From the NCBI GenBank assembly GCA_024222485.1, contig JAAEPJ010000141.1, positions 84,393 through 148,392 of the forward strand: 64,000 nt of DNA, read 5' to 3'. Position numbers and translations under genes: made by a program. The notes under the pieces are model-generated. The model searched no databases. It had not been told where the DNA came from and saw nothing but the letters and a program-made list of their open reading frames with translations. Source of the DNA: a bacterium (GTDB lineage: Bacteria; RUG730; JAAEPJ01). Position 1 is the first letter of the stretch. Each line of letters starts with the position of its first letter. Positions 1-11,612 of the stretch are shown here, one piece after another.

Positions 1-162
1 GATGAAAATGCTTTAGCGGTCCAACATGAGTTGGCAGCAAAACTTAAGTTACGCAAAAATTTATATTTAAAAGGTGTTCTGGAGATTGACAAGGCAAATA
101 ATAGAGATGATAAACAAATCCAAATTGAATATATGTTACCGATAGGTCGCAGAAAAAAATGA
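1..162 (+). CDS. C-terminal end of a gene cut by the window edge, possibly TamB-like
   Basis: An open frame enters from the left edge and ends at TGA 160-162, giving 53 residues. The tail has the feel of the C-terminal beta-strand region of TamB/DUF490 translocation proteins (alternating polar and hydrophobic residues, 'LKLRKNLYLKGVLEID', then a short strand 'IQIEYMLPIG' near the end). That match is by eye over a short stretch and could equally fit another outer-membrane or periplasmic beta-rich protein. It converges on uvrC, with only about 34 bases between the two stop codons. Confidence 0.4.
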   Translation, partial: DENALAVQHELAAKLKLRKNLYLKGVLEIDKANNRDDKQIQIEYMLPIGRRKK

Positions 163-196
163 ATTTATGCAGGCTTTCATTTTTAATGGGTGGTTA

Positions 197-1489
197 TTAT
201 TTTTCTAAGAAATTTTTTTTTCTAATATTTTTGTGATATGTAATCGCAAAACGATGTGCTTCATCTCTGACATAACGAATTAGTTTTAGTGCTTCAGAAT
301 CTTCCTCTAGTCTAATCCCATTACTTTGTTTTGGTAAAAATAAAATCTCCTGTTTTTTTGCGATAGATAAGATAGGGATTTTTTTATGAGCCAAATCCAT
401 TTCGCTTATTGCTATATTAAGCTGTCCTTTTCCACCATCAATCACGAATAAATCAATCTTGTGAAGATCATCAGCTTGTAAGGTACGGCGGATTAATTCT
501 TGCATCATCGCAAAATCATTGGTTTTTTCATTGCTCACAGTTTTAATCCTATATTTACGGTACATAGATTTTTTAGGTTTGCTATCTTGAAAAACTACGC
601 GTGAGCCTACAGAATACTTTCCTCCTAAAGTAGATATGTCAAACCCTGCAATTATGTTAATTTTTCGATGAATATTTAAAATATTTTCAAGGTTTGCCAA
701 GTCTTCTTCACGCGCACGGTAGACTTTGCTTAATTTGTGAAGATCAGTTTCTTTAATTTCCCAAACCCTAATATCAAAGTTTTCTAGTTTTTCTATGGTT
801 AGAATTCGTTCTTTTAAAATATTTGCTTTTTCAAATTCTTGTTTTTTTATACAAGTATTAATTTCCAGCTTCCATTGTTTTTTGAGGAACTTATAATCAG
901 ATTTAATAAACCGTTTGATATCTTGAATAATTTTAGCATATGTAGATTCGTCAAGGTCACCCATACAGGGAGCATAACATTTCCCCATAAAATAATTGAG
1001 AGATGGTCTGCTAATTTTTATTAATTTTTTACGACATTTACGGATGGGAAATATTTTTTTTATTAATCGAATAATTTGTTGTAGGTTGCCTGAATCAACA
1101 TATGGGCCAAAGTAATCTGCTCCATCATCGCTAATTTGACGAGTTGCATAGATTGCTGGGTATTTTTCATTAGTGATTTTAAGGTATGGATAAGTTTTAT
1201 CATCTTTAAGCATGATATTATATTTCGGCTTAAAGCGTTTAATTAATGTATTTTCCCAGAGTAGTGCTTCTTCTTCATTGTTGGTTTGCATGAAATCAAT
1301 ATTTCGAATATGCGGGATCATGACAGTTGTTTTAAAGTCTGGATGTTCTTTTCTAAAGTAACTTAGTACTCGTTTTTTGAGATTTTTAGCCTTACCAATA
1401 TAGATGATATTATTTTTATTATCTTTAAAAAAATAAACACCTGAGGTGATAGGTAAAGTTGTTAAAATTTTTTCTATATTTTTTTTCAT
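197..1489 (-). CDS. uvrC: UvrABC excinuclease subunit C, short form lacking the HhH domain
   Basis: UvrC makes the two incisions around bulky DNA lesions in nucleotide excision repair. The N-terminal GIY-YIG nuclease is present (residues about 17-95, 'GVYF' and 'YIGKAKNL'), then a UVR-type coiled segment around 205-240, then the RNase H-like 5' nuclease with its acidic residues ('GFDIS' near 285, 'VIDGGKGQLN' near 346) and the late histidine in 'RDEAHRFAITYH' near 411. The protein stops at 430 residues, right after this domain, whereas typical UvrC is about 600 residues and ends in tandem helix-hairpin-helix motifs. The converging upstream gene ends about 34 bases beyond, so no HhH coding sequence remains. 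Both nuclease centres look intact, so I regard it as a functional short form, though a deletion cannot be excluded. It follows trpC on the same strand. Confidence 0.93.
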   Translation of the reverse strand: MKKNIEKILTTLPITSGVYFFKDNKNNIIYIGKAKNLKKRVLSYFRKEHPDFKTTVMIPHIRNIDFMQTNNEEEALLWENTLIKRFKPKYNIMLKDDKTYPYLKITNEKYPAIYATRQISDDGADYFGPYVDSGNLQQIIRLIKKIFPIRKCRKKLIKISRPSLNYFMGKCYAPCMGDLDESTYAKIIQDIKRFIKSDYKFLKKQWKLEINTCIKKQEFEKANILKERILTIEKLENFDIRVWEIKETDLHKLSKVYRAREEDLANLENILNIHRKINIIAGFDISTLGGKYSVGSRVVFQDSKPKKSMYRKYRIKTVSNEKTNDFAMMQELIRRTLQADDLHKIDLFVIDGGKGQLNIAISEMDLAHKKIPILSIAKKQEILFLPKQSNGIRLEEDSEALKLIRYVRDEAHRFAITYHKNIRKKNFLEK

Positions 1490-1539
1490 TTTTATTTTTC
1501 GCTTCCAGCATTGCTGTTTTACGCTTTAAGACAGATAAG

Positions 1540-2331
1540 TTATTTAAGCATTGCTTTGAAAAATTGTTCAGGTTGGTCATTTTTAACAATTGCTTCACCA
1601 ATTAAAAATGCATTTATGTCTGAGCGCATTAAAAAATCGATATGCCCTTTTGTAGAAATTCCGCTTTCTGAAACAAAAACTTTATTTTTTCGAGTTTCTG
1701 GAGAAAGGCCTTTAAGAAGCTTGGCTGTCGTTTTAATATCAACCTCAAAGTTTTCGAGGTTGCGGTTATTAATTCCAATTATTTCCGCTTTAGTTTGGAG
1801 AACTCTATCAAGTTCTTCTTGTGTGTGCACCTCTACTAAGGCTTGCATTTTAAGGGTTTTAGTAACGCTTAAAAAATCTACCAAGGTTTTATCATCCAAG
1901 ATTGCAGCGATTAAAAGGATAGCATCTGCCCCAAAAAAGCGTGCTTCAAATATTTGGTATGGATCAATAATAAAATCTTTTCTTAAAACAGGAATACTGA
2001 CCAGTTGACTTACTTGTTTTAAATAATGGATATTGCCTTTAAAAAACTTGTTTTCTGTTAAAACTGAGATGGCCGCTGCTTTTGATTTTTCGTATATTTG
2101 GGCATAGTGGATAATATCAAGATCTGTAGCAAGGTCACCTTTACTTGGAGAAGCCTTTTTTAGTTCTGCAATGATATTAATATCATTTTTAGTTAATGCT
2201 AATTTAAAGTCACGAGGGGTAGTAAGCGTATTTTTTATTTGTTCATAAAACATGTTTAGAGGTCTCTGTTTTTTTGTTTCAATTAATTCTTCATATTTAT
2301 TATCCGTTATTTTTTTTAAGATAGTTTGCAT
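1540..2331 (-). CDS. trpC: Indole-3-glycerol phosphate synthase
   Basis: Catalyses ring closure of carboxyphenylamino-deoxyribulose phosphate to indole-3-glycerol phosphate in tryptophan biosynthesis. The (beta/alpha)8 barrel signature motifs are all visible: 'IAELKKASPSKG' (residues about 53-64), 'VLRKDFI' near 115, 'IGINNRNL' near 185, 'ESGI' near 222 and 'FLIGEAIV' near 242. Its 263 residues match the family. No other trp gene is in the window, so it stands apart from any complete trp operon. uvrC lies about 50 bases downstream on the same strand. Confidence 0.96.
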   Translation of the reverse strand: MQTILKKITDNKYEELIETKKQRPLNMFYEQIKNTLTTPRDFKLALTKNDINIIAELKKASPSKGDLATDLDIIHYAQIYEKSKAAAISVLTENKFFKGNIHYLKQVSQLVSIPVLRKDFIIDPYQIFEARFFGADAILLIAAILDDKTLVDFLSVTKTLKMQALVEVHTQEELDRVLQTKAEIIGINNRNLENFEVDIKTTAKLLKGLSPETRKNKVFVSESGISTKGHIDFLMRSDINAFLIGEAIVKNDQPEQFFKAMLK

Positions 2332-2466
2332 TCTTTTTAAATCCTCAATAAAGTCTTGCTAGATTATTTTATAATAATCATTTTCTATTATAATTGTAAC
2401 TATTTTTTTTCTATAATTTAAAATTATGATTAGAAATGGCATAGCTAAGTAAAGTTGTTTTACGCC

Positions 2467-3357
2467 CTAAGCCACTCGTCCAAAGAATTCAACAAGATCT
2501 AAGGTTTCTTGTTTCACGACTTCTTCTTCCTCCAATGATGTAGCTAAGAAATAAGGTAGAAGTGCCAACAAGACTTCAGCAATATTATTCCCCTTATCCG
2601 CGGAAATGCCTTTGCGGAGAGCCTCATTGATCGTCGTCTCAATTTTCTTCATCGCTAATTTGACATTCAACAAAAGACCAACCTCAACTTGAGACAATAC
2701 TTCTGGCAATAAAATATTAACCGCTATGGTCTCGCCCTGAGCTCCAGCTAATTTCTCCCGTATCGGGATTCCATTTTCCCCATAACTATACTTATAAGAA
2801 ATAAACTCTTCAGAGACTACGAACGCTTCTTCTGTCACTATTTCTTTATTCAAGGACCTTGGTTCGCTCAAAAGACTATCATAAGTTATTTGGGTGATAC
2901 TCTCACTTTTTTTATCATTACTCAGCAAATCTTGATACAGCATTTTTATCTGCTTAATATTTTTAACTTCTTCTCTTTTAAAAGGTTCACTCATCCCTTT
3001 TTCAGCTTTTAATTCTCTGAGTCGATCTTCTAGCAAGACCTTGAACATATAATTAAGACTCTTGGCGGCTTTTTGGCTATTATCCATCGCGGCAAAGGCT
3101 GTCCCCTTTAAAATAGAGTGGGCTTTCTCAATCTCATATAGTTTAGCCTCAAACCCGCCGATTAAAAAGTCTGAGATTAGATCAGGTTCATTACTGAAGG
3201 CTATCTTGAGCTGCCCCTCTAATCTTAAGCGTTCAACTTCTTCTAAAAGCTCTAGATCTTCGCTGGCTAAAATTTCAGCGATGATCGCTTGGCTAGGCGC
3301 ATACCGAACATTACTATACCCTAAAAGAGCTTGGTTAATCTTCTTATCTCCAAGCAA
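2467..3357 (-). CDS. Hypothetical protein, probable C-terminal part of a frameshifted secreted protein
   Basis: I do not recognise a known domain. The region is helical, charged and rich in Leu and Glu. The nominal start is TTG at 3357, but the frame is open upstream to about 3480 with sensible protein ('VFAINDEIYSTIKAKVDSDR' and on). It therefore overlaps the end of the preceding secreted-protein gene, which stops at 3447 in the adjacent frame. A six-T run on the plus strand (3471-3476; A6 on the coding strand) lies exactly where a -1 shift would join them. I infer one original protein of about 610 residues. Base composition (sampled lines about 47-48% G+C) is higher than in neighbouring genes. 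Confidence 0.6.
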   Translation of the reverse strand: MLGDKKINQALLGYSNVRYAPSQAIIAEILASEDLELLEEVERLRLEGQLKIAFSNEPDLISDFLIGGFEAKLYEIEKAHSILKGTAFAAMDNSQKAAKSLNYMFKVLLEDRLRELKAEKGMSEPFKREEVKNIKQIKMLYQDLLSNDKKSESITQITYDSLLSEPRSLNKEIVTEEAFVVSEEFISYKYSYGENGIPIREKLAGAQGETIAVNILLPEVLSQVEVGLLLNVKLAMKKIETTINEALRKGISADKGNNIAEVLLALLPYFLATSLEEEEVVKQETLDLVEFFGRVA

Positions 3358-3446
3358 ATCCCTCAGCAGGAAAATATCTCTTGCTACCCGATCACTATCG
3401 ACCTTGGCTTTAATTGTTGAGTATATTTCATCATTAATCGCGAAAA

Positions 3447-4277
3447 CTAAGCTATGACTTGGGCTTTTAATTTTTTCAAGCTATCTTTTTCGGCTTTTTG
3501 AAGATGTGGCAATAAACTCTTAATAAAATCATGCACCTCTAAATACACCAACTCAAAATTAAGGTTTTGTTTCAGATGAGTCATCTTTTGAATTAACTCA
3601 AGATTTGGCGTATGAAACTTAAGTTTTTCCTGATCCTTGGCTTTCAGTAAAATACTCACCCAGTCTTCAAAGCTCAACACCCCGCTTTCATATAACAAGC
3701 GTTGGGTTTCTAAATATCTTAGATGATCGGGATATAAAACTTCGGATCCGGATTGCATAATTTTCTTAACTTTAGTGGCAAGCTCAAGCATAAAATCATA
3801 ATAATTGATATTCTGGTAAAGTTGCTTAAAATTAGCTTGATAAAGATTATTATTTTCTACGCCATAAACTAAGGCTTCTTCTTGACTATCGGCATATTTT
3901 TCCCAGCCAGTAATAATTCCCTGACTTAAAAGTTTATCCATAATTTTATTTTTGAGATTGCCCTTGGGGATAGAGCTAAAGCGTTGTGTGTCTAGCCAAC
4001 CGCTATTGCCTTCTACACCGATCACTAAACCTTGAGGATGTTGATCAGTGATTGCACCCAGAGATTCAGCTATATTAGACTGGACTGTATAGTCACAGTG
4101 TAAATCATTGATTAAATATATATTTTTGGAGCTTTGACCTTGGAAAACTTCAACAATATTCCCTGCAAGATCAGGTAAAATAAGGTTCGTACTTCTTAAA
4201 GTTGGGAGATTTTCATTAGCGTAGGCAAAATTATGCATGGTAACTGTCAGAAAAGCAACACAGAGGATAAAACTCAT
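3447..4277 (-). CDS. Secreted hypothetical protein with TraB/ChaN-like motif, N-terminal part of a frameshifted gene
   Basis: The N-terminus is a clear signal peptide ending near 'NFAYA'. Around residues 50-95 are 'IYLINDLHCDYTVQSNIAES' and 'VIGVEGNSGWLDT', a pattern I recall from secreted proteins of unknown function in Omnitrophota. The Asp-His and Glu placement recalls TraB/ChaN-type folds, but I do not assign a function. Translation ends at 3447, while the neighbouring frame continues into the 2467-3357 protein, so the present stop is probably the result of a frameshift at 3471-3476. No strong ribosome-binding site is visible before the ATG. Confidence 0.65.
   Translation of the reverse strand: MSFILCVAFLTVTMHNFAYANENLPTLRSTNLILPDLAGNIVEVFQGQSSKNIYLINDLHCDYTVQSNIAESLGAITDQHPQGLVIGVEGNSGWLDTQRFSSIPKGNLKNKIMDKLLSQGIITGWEKYADSQEEALVYGVENNNLYQANFKQLYQNINYYDFMLELATKVKKIMQSGSEVLYPDHLRYLETQRLLYESGVLSFEDWVSILLKAKDQEKLKFHTPNLELIQKMTHLKQNLNFELVYLEVHDFIKSLLPHLQKAEKDSLKKLKAQVIA
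3471..3476 (-). other. Probable -1 frameshift site (A6 on coding strand)
   Basis: On the coding strand the sequence reads TTG AAA AAA TTA. The upstream frame stops at 3447, and the downstream frame has its nearest upstream stop at 3481-3483, so the switch must occur within about 36 bases. The only homopolymer there is this run. Re-reading one A gives continuous protein. It could be a sequencing or assembly indel, a real inactivating mutation, or programmed slippage; nothing here decides which. Confidence 0.6.
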
Positions 4278-4455
4278 TCTTTTAATAAAGGATGAATAAG
4301 GATTTGGAGTTTTTTTTTATAAAATAATAATTTCAAATTAATAAAATGATTTTTTGGACACATTATTTTTCCCCTTTAAATGTAAAACAACAACTGTTGG
4401 ATATCGTTGAATTTTAAAGCTTAATATGTGAATATTGTTTAGATAGTTACCTCCA

Positions 4456-4484
4456 TTGACATTTATGGATAGCAAACATATTAT
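4456..4484 (+). promoter_or_regulatory. Sigma-70-type promoter for the DUF721-gyrB-gyrA run
   Basis: TTGACA at 4456-4461, a 17-base spacer, and TATTAT at 4479-4484: a perfect -35 box and a 5/6 match -10 box at ideal spacing. It would give a leader of about 200 bases before the first gene at 4694. Confidence 0.65.
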
Positions 4485-4647
4485 AAGAATAAATTGTAAA
4501 TAAAAAAAGCAGAATTTATCATGTTTCTAGGAACTATGATAAAAGTTTAAAATGCTATAAATAATTCTTATATATTTATGTTGAAAATATATAAATACAA
4601 TTACCCGAGAATAATTTCATTTTTCTAAAATGAGCTTCTAATTTTTT

Positions 4648-4675
4648 TTGACAAGAATATTTGCCTAGAAATAAA
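4648..4675 (+). promoter_or_regulatory. Possible second promoter close to the DUF721 gene
   Basis: TTGACA at 4648-4653 is perfect. The best -10 candidate at a 16-base spacing is AATAAA (4670-4675), a weaker match. It would start transcription almost at the start codon at 4694. Confidence 0.3.
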
Positions 4676-4693
4676 AAAAAGGTTTAATTTATA

Positions 4694-7467
<2,774 letters not shown>

Positions 7468-7475
7468 AATAGTAC

Positions 7476-7511
7476 AGAAAATAAATAGGTGATTATTTTC
7501 TAGGTTTTTTT
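7476..7511 (+). terminator. Weak hairpin with T-run after gyrB
   Basis: AGAAAATAA at 7476-7484 pairs perfectly with TTATTTTCT at 7493-7501 across an 8-base loop, and is followed by GG and a T-rich run. The stem is AT-rich and weak, so partial termination or 3' end protection within the gyrB-gyrA operon seems more likely than a full stop. Confidence 0.4.
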
Positions 7512-7570
7512 AATTTAGCAAGATAATATTTTTAGATAGTAAATGTTTTTAAACAAGGAGACCGAGTTGA

Positions 7571-10057
7571 ATGGCCAAAAAACGAATTAATACAAATGAA
7601 GACCAAGAATTTTTAGAGCATGCAAACGCTGGTGTCTCAAAGATAGGTATTGAAGAAGAAATGAAAAACGCCTACCTTGATTACTCCATGAGCGTCATTG
7701 TTGGTCGAGCATTGCCTGATGTAAGAGATGGCTTTAAGCCGGTACATAGACGCGTTATGTATGCCATGAAAGAAATGGGGCTTTATTATAATAGACCTTT
7801 TAAAAAGTCTGCCGCAGTTGTGGGTGATGTTTTGGGGAAATTTCATCCACATGGAGATATGGCTGTCTACAATACAATGGTGAGAATGGTTCAAGAGTTT
7901 TCTTTGCGCTATCCATTAATTAAAGGTCAGGGTAATTTTGGTTCAATGGATGGAGACTCTGCGGCAGCTTATCGTTACACCGAGGTTAAGATGCAAAATA
8001 TTTCGGATGAAATGTTGCGCGATATTGATAAGAATACTGTTGATTTTGTTCCTAACTTTGATGGTTCAAGGGAAGAGCCTTCGGTTTTACCTGCAGTTAT
8101 TCCTAATTTGTTAATTAATGGCTCTACCGGTATTGCCGTGGGGATGGCTACGAATATTCCTCCGCATAACTTAACAGAAGTGTTAGATGGAATTATTTAT
8201 ATGATGGATAATATGGACTGTTCTATCCAAGAGTTGAACAGTATTATTACAGGTCCAGATTTTCCTACAGGCGCAACTATTTGTGGGCGAAAAGGTATTC
8301 GTGACGCGTATGAAACTGGGCGTGGTCGTGTTAAAATTAGAGCAAAATATGAGATCGAAGAAATTTCAACATCTAAAGAACAATTGGTTTTTACCGAGGT
8401 TCCCTACCAAGCTAATAAAGCTAACCTTTTAAAAGCTATTGCAGAATTGGTAAAAGATAAAAAAATTACAGGGATTTCTGATCTAAGAGATGAGTCGAAT
8501 AAAGATGGTATACGCATGGTCGTTGAGCTGAAACGAGATGAGAATGCACAGGTAGTGCTTAATCAGCTCTATAAACATACTCAGCTTGAATCAAGTTTTG
8601 GGATTATTATGTTGGCTTTGGTTAATAATAGACCTAAGGTTTTAAACCTAAAAGAAGTTTTAGACCATTATCTTAACCATCGGATTGAGGTTACAACTAG
8701 AAGCATACAGTTTGATTTGGATAAAGCAGAGTTGCGTGCTCATATTTTAGAGGGGCTTAAGATTGCACTGGATAATATTGACCGTGTGATTGAGATTATT
8801 AGAGCTTCAAAAGATTCAGGTGCTGCAAAAAAACAGTTGATGGCTGAATTTAAATTGTCTCTGCGTCAGGTCCAGGCAATTCTTGATATGCGGCTTCATC
8901 AGTTAACAGGTCTTGAAAGAGATAAACTAGAAGCAGAATATCAGTCTCTTCTTGAGTTGATTAAAGAGTTGAAAACTATTCTTGCTAATGAAGATAAATT
9001 ATGGAATGTTATTCGTGAGGAATTATTAGAAATTAAGAAAAAATATAGCGACACTAGGCGTACAGAAATTACAGCTGCGGCAGTGGATATTGATATTGAA
9101 GATCTTATTGATGAGGAAGATATTGTTGTCACTATTTCTAATACTGGATATGTAAAACGCATGCTGGTGGAAACTTATCGTGCCCAGAACAGAGGGGGTA
9201 AGGGTGTAACAGGTATGAAGACGAAGGAAGAAGATTTTGTTAAAGATGTGATCGTGACTACTACTCATGCTTATATTTTATTCTTCACTAATTTTGGGAA
9301 GGTGCATTGGCTTAAGGCCTATCATATTCCTGAAGCATCACGCCAATCTAAAGGTAAGGCTATTATTAATTTAATTCAACTAAATAAAGGGGAAGAAATT
9401 ACTGCGGCAATACCGATTAGAGAGTTTACGGATGTTGAAGAATACTTAGTTATGGCTACGAGGAACGGCTTGGTTAAAAAAACGAGGCTTGCTGAATATT
9501 CTAAGCCGCGTAAGAATGGGGTGATTGCTATTACTTTAAATGAGGGTGATTCTTTGGTTGATGTTAAAAAAACAGATGGTGAGCAAGAAATCGTGATCGC
9601 TTCGAAGAATGGTTTGGCTATTCACTTTGAAGAAACAGCCGCACGACCAATAGGGAGAACTTCCAAAGGTGTTATCGGGATTCGTTTAAAAGATGGAGAT
9701 GAAGTGATTGGTATGGATACAGCAAGAGCAGAAGGTACTTTTCTTGTCGCAACAGAAAATGGTTATGGCAAACGAAGTAAAATTAGTGCGTACAGGTTGC
9801 AAGGGCGTGGCGGTAAAGGTGTGATTAATATTAAAACCTCCGCACGCAATGGGAATGTGATTGGTGTTAAAACTGTCAATAACGAAGATGAAATTATTTT
9901 GGTCACTGAGAATGGCATGGTAATTCGTCAGCGTGTTGGCGGGATTTCAGTGATAGGACGGAATGCCCAAGGTGTTAGGCTAATTAAGATGAATAATGGT
10001 GATCGTTTAGTCGGGCTTGCTAAGATTGAAGCCGTAGAGTTAGAAGAAAATAATTAG
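7571..10057 (+). CDS. gyrA: DNA gyrase subunit A
   Basis: The DNA breakage-reunion subunit of gyrase. The catalytic tyrosine lies in 'AAYRYTE' (Tyr about 136). The C-terminal beta-pinwheel carries 'QNRGGKG' near residue 538, matching the GyrA box that distinguishes gyrase from topoisomerase IV, and a further 'QGRGGKG' blade near 743. Length 828 is normal. The start at ATG 7571 has AAGGAG about 10 bases upstream. The quinolone-region residues were not compared with any reference. Confidence 0.98.
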   Translation: MAKKRINTNEDQEFLEHANAGVSKIGIEEEMKNAYLDYSMSVIVGRALPDVRDGFKPVHRRVMYAMKEMGLYYNRPFKKSAAVVGDVLGKFHPHGDMAVYNTMVRMVQEFSLRYPLIKGQGNFGSMDGDSAAAYRYTEVKMQNISDEMLRDIDKNTVDFVPNFDGSREEPSVLPAVIPNLLINGSTGIAVGMATNIPPHNLTEVLDGIIYMMDNMDCSIQELNSIITGPDFPTGATICGRKGIRDAYETGRGRVKIRAKYEIEEISTSKEQLVFTEVPYQANKANLLKAIAELVKDKKITGISDLRDESNKDGIRMVVELKRDENAQVVLNQLYKHTQLESSFGIIMLALVNNRPKVLNLKEVLDHYLNHRIEVTTRSIQFDLDKAELRAHILEGLKIALDNIDRVIEIIRASKDSGAAKKQLMAEFKLSLRQVQAILDMRLHQLTGLERDKLEAEYQSLLELIKELKTILANEDKLWNVIREELLEIKKKYSDTRRTEITAAAVDIDIEDLIDEEDIVVTISNTGYVKRMLVETYRAQNRGGKGVTGMKTKEEDFVKDVIVTTTHAYILFFTNFGKVHWLKAYHIPEASRQSKGKAIINLIQLNKGEEITAAIPIREFTDVEEYLVMATRNGLVKKTRLAEYSKPRKNGVIAITLNEGDSLVDVKKTDGEQEIVIASKNGLAIHFEETAARPIGRTSKGVIGIRLKDGDEVIGMDTARAEGTFLVATENGYGKRSKISAYRLQGRGGKGVINIKTSARNGNVIGVKTVNNEDEIILVTENGMVIRQRVGGISVIGRNAQGVRLIKMNNGDRLVGLAKIEAVELEENN

Positions 10058-10112
10058 TAGTGTTTACCTATTGGAAAATAGTTATATATAAAATATCTTA
10101 AAGAGAGGGAAA

Positions 10113-11576
10113 ATGCAAGTATATTTAGCAGGATATAATGTTGATTTAGATTTGTTGAATGAATTAAAAAAACAAAATCCGGGATTTGCAGATAAGTTGA
10201 CTCCGGAGACAATATCTGCAGCCTATGCTAGGATTAGTCGTGATCCTCGACCAATCAATAAGCTGCGTGAGGTTTCCCGAAATGAAGTGGAGAAAGCAAA
10301 AAAATCTAATTCAATGATTATCTTTGAGATGGGGCATTCATCAATTGCCGAGCATGTAGTTTTTAATTTTGATATTGTTGGGTTATCAAGGCTGGCTATC
10401 GAAGAGTTAGAGCATTTTAGGTTAGCGTCTTATACTGAAAAATCACAAAGATATATTACTTTAACGGATGATTTTATTGTTCCTACTTTGTTTGATGAAA
10501 AAGATAAAATAAGGTTTGAACAAATGATAAACCAACAAAATTTACTTTATCATGAGATGTTTGACAAACTAAAAGTAGCTGTTTTTGCAAAAAATAAAGA
10601 GCTTGCCGCGGATCCTAAGAATCATCGTACATTAGAAGGATGGGTAAAAGAAGATGCTAGATATGTAACTTCTTTGGCTACAGAAGGGCAGCTTGGTTTA
10701 ACGGTCAATGCACGCACACTGGAATTAATGATCCAGCGATTTGCTGCAAGTAAGTTAGCCGAAGTATCTCAGCTTGGCCAAACGATGTATGAGCAGGTTA
10801 AAAATGTGGCACCATCAGTTGTAAAGTATCCGGATTCAACCGCTTATAATTTAAATAGCTATGCCAATATATCTGGAGCCTGTAATTCATTTGATTGTCA
10901 TCTGGGAGGTGAGTCGACATCTGTTAATAATGAGGTCGTTTTGCTTGATCATACTGTCGATCTTGATGATAAAGTTTTGGCCGCTGTTTTGCATACAACC
11001 TCTAATCTAAGTTATGTAGAAATTTTAGCGAAAGTTAAAATATTGAACGACAAAGAGAAACAAACTATTTTGAAAAAAGGATTTAAAGATATTAAGCTTT
11101 ATAACTCTATGTTGCGCGAGTTTGAGTTTGTTGACTTCACTTTTGAGCTGAATATTTCAGCCGCTTGTTTTGGCCAACTGAAAAGACACCGGCTCTGTTC
11201 AATGATAAGTCAGCCATATGATTTAAATTGTGGTTTAAAAATTCCTCAAGTGATTAAAGAGATTGGTTACTTAGATAAATTTATGGATATTGCCAAGCAA
11301 ACGAAAGAAATTTATCGTTATTTAAAAGAAAAGTATGGAAATTCTAGTGCTGAGTATATTTTATTGAATGCACATAGACGAAGAGTATTGATTAAAATTA
11401 ATGCGAGAGAGCTTTATCATTTGTCTCGTTTAAGAGAAGATGTGCATGCACAGTGGGATATTAGAGAAGTGACGGTGCAGATGGTAGAGCAAGCAAAAAA
11501 AGTGGCGCCTTTGACCTTATTTTTAATAGGTGGCAAGGATAGATTTCAAGAAATTTATAATAAGGTTTATTCGTAG
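10113..11576 (+). CDS. thyX: Double-domain flavin-dependent thymidylate synthase-like protein
   Basis: ThyX makes dTMP from dUMP using FAD and methylene-tetrahydrofolate. At 487 residues this is about twice the usual ThyX, and it is built from two ThyX-like halves. The first half keeps 'LASYTEKSQRY' (about 104-114) but has His-Phe-Arg where RHR should be. The second half keeps 'RHRLCSM' (about 357) but lacks the following Ser-x-Arg, and has 'NARELYHLSRLR' plus 'AQWDIR' near the end. The ThyX signature is thus split between halves. I recall chlamydial ThyX also being unusually long. It could be an active internally duplicated enzyme or a derivative with another role. The RBS AGAGAGGGAAA precedes ATG. 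Confidence 0.85.
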   Translation: MQVYLAGYNVDLDLLNELKKQNPGFADKLTPETISAAYARISRDPRPINKLREVSRNEVEKAKKSNSMIIFEMGHSSIAEHVVFNFDIVGLSRLAIEELEHFRLASYTEKSQRYITLTDDFIVPTLFDEKDKIRFEQMINQQNLLYHEMFDKLKVAVFAKNKELAADPKNHRTLEGWVKEDARYVTSLATEGQLGLTVNARTLELMIQRFAASKLAEVSQLGQTMYEQVKNVAPSVVKYPDSTAYNLNSYANISGACNSFDCHLGGESTSVNNEVVLLDHTVDLDDKVLAAVLHTTSNLSYVEILAKVKILNDKEKQTILKKGFKDIKLYNSMLREFEFVDFTFELNISAACFGQLKRHRLCSMISQPYDLNCGLKIPQVIKEIGYLDKFMDIAKQTKEIYRYLKEKYGNSSAEYILLNAHRRRVLIKINARELYHLSRLREDVHAQWDIREVTVQMVEQAKKVAPLTLFLIGGKDRFQEIYNKVYS

Positions 11577-11612
11577 TTAAGCGAAGCTTATTGCGATAAA
11601 AAGGGTTTTTAG

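Larger units (their letters stand above)
4278..4693. other. 416-bp gene-free region upstream of the gyrase operon
   Basis: Very AT-rich. It holds one convincing plus-strand sigma-70-type promoter (4456-4484) and one weaker candidate (4648-4675). I see no open reading frame, tRNA or terminator with a convincing stem in it. It separates the divergent secreted-protein gene (minus) from the DUF721-gyrB genes (plus), so it probably holds promoters for both directions. Confidence 0.6.

Noticed and set aside
1511-2008. Plus-strand open frame opposite trpC
   Set aside because: It lies wholly antisense to a clearly identified trpC, has no ribosome site or recognisable protein features, and is typical of shadow frames.
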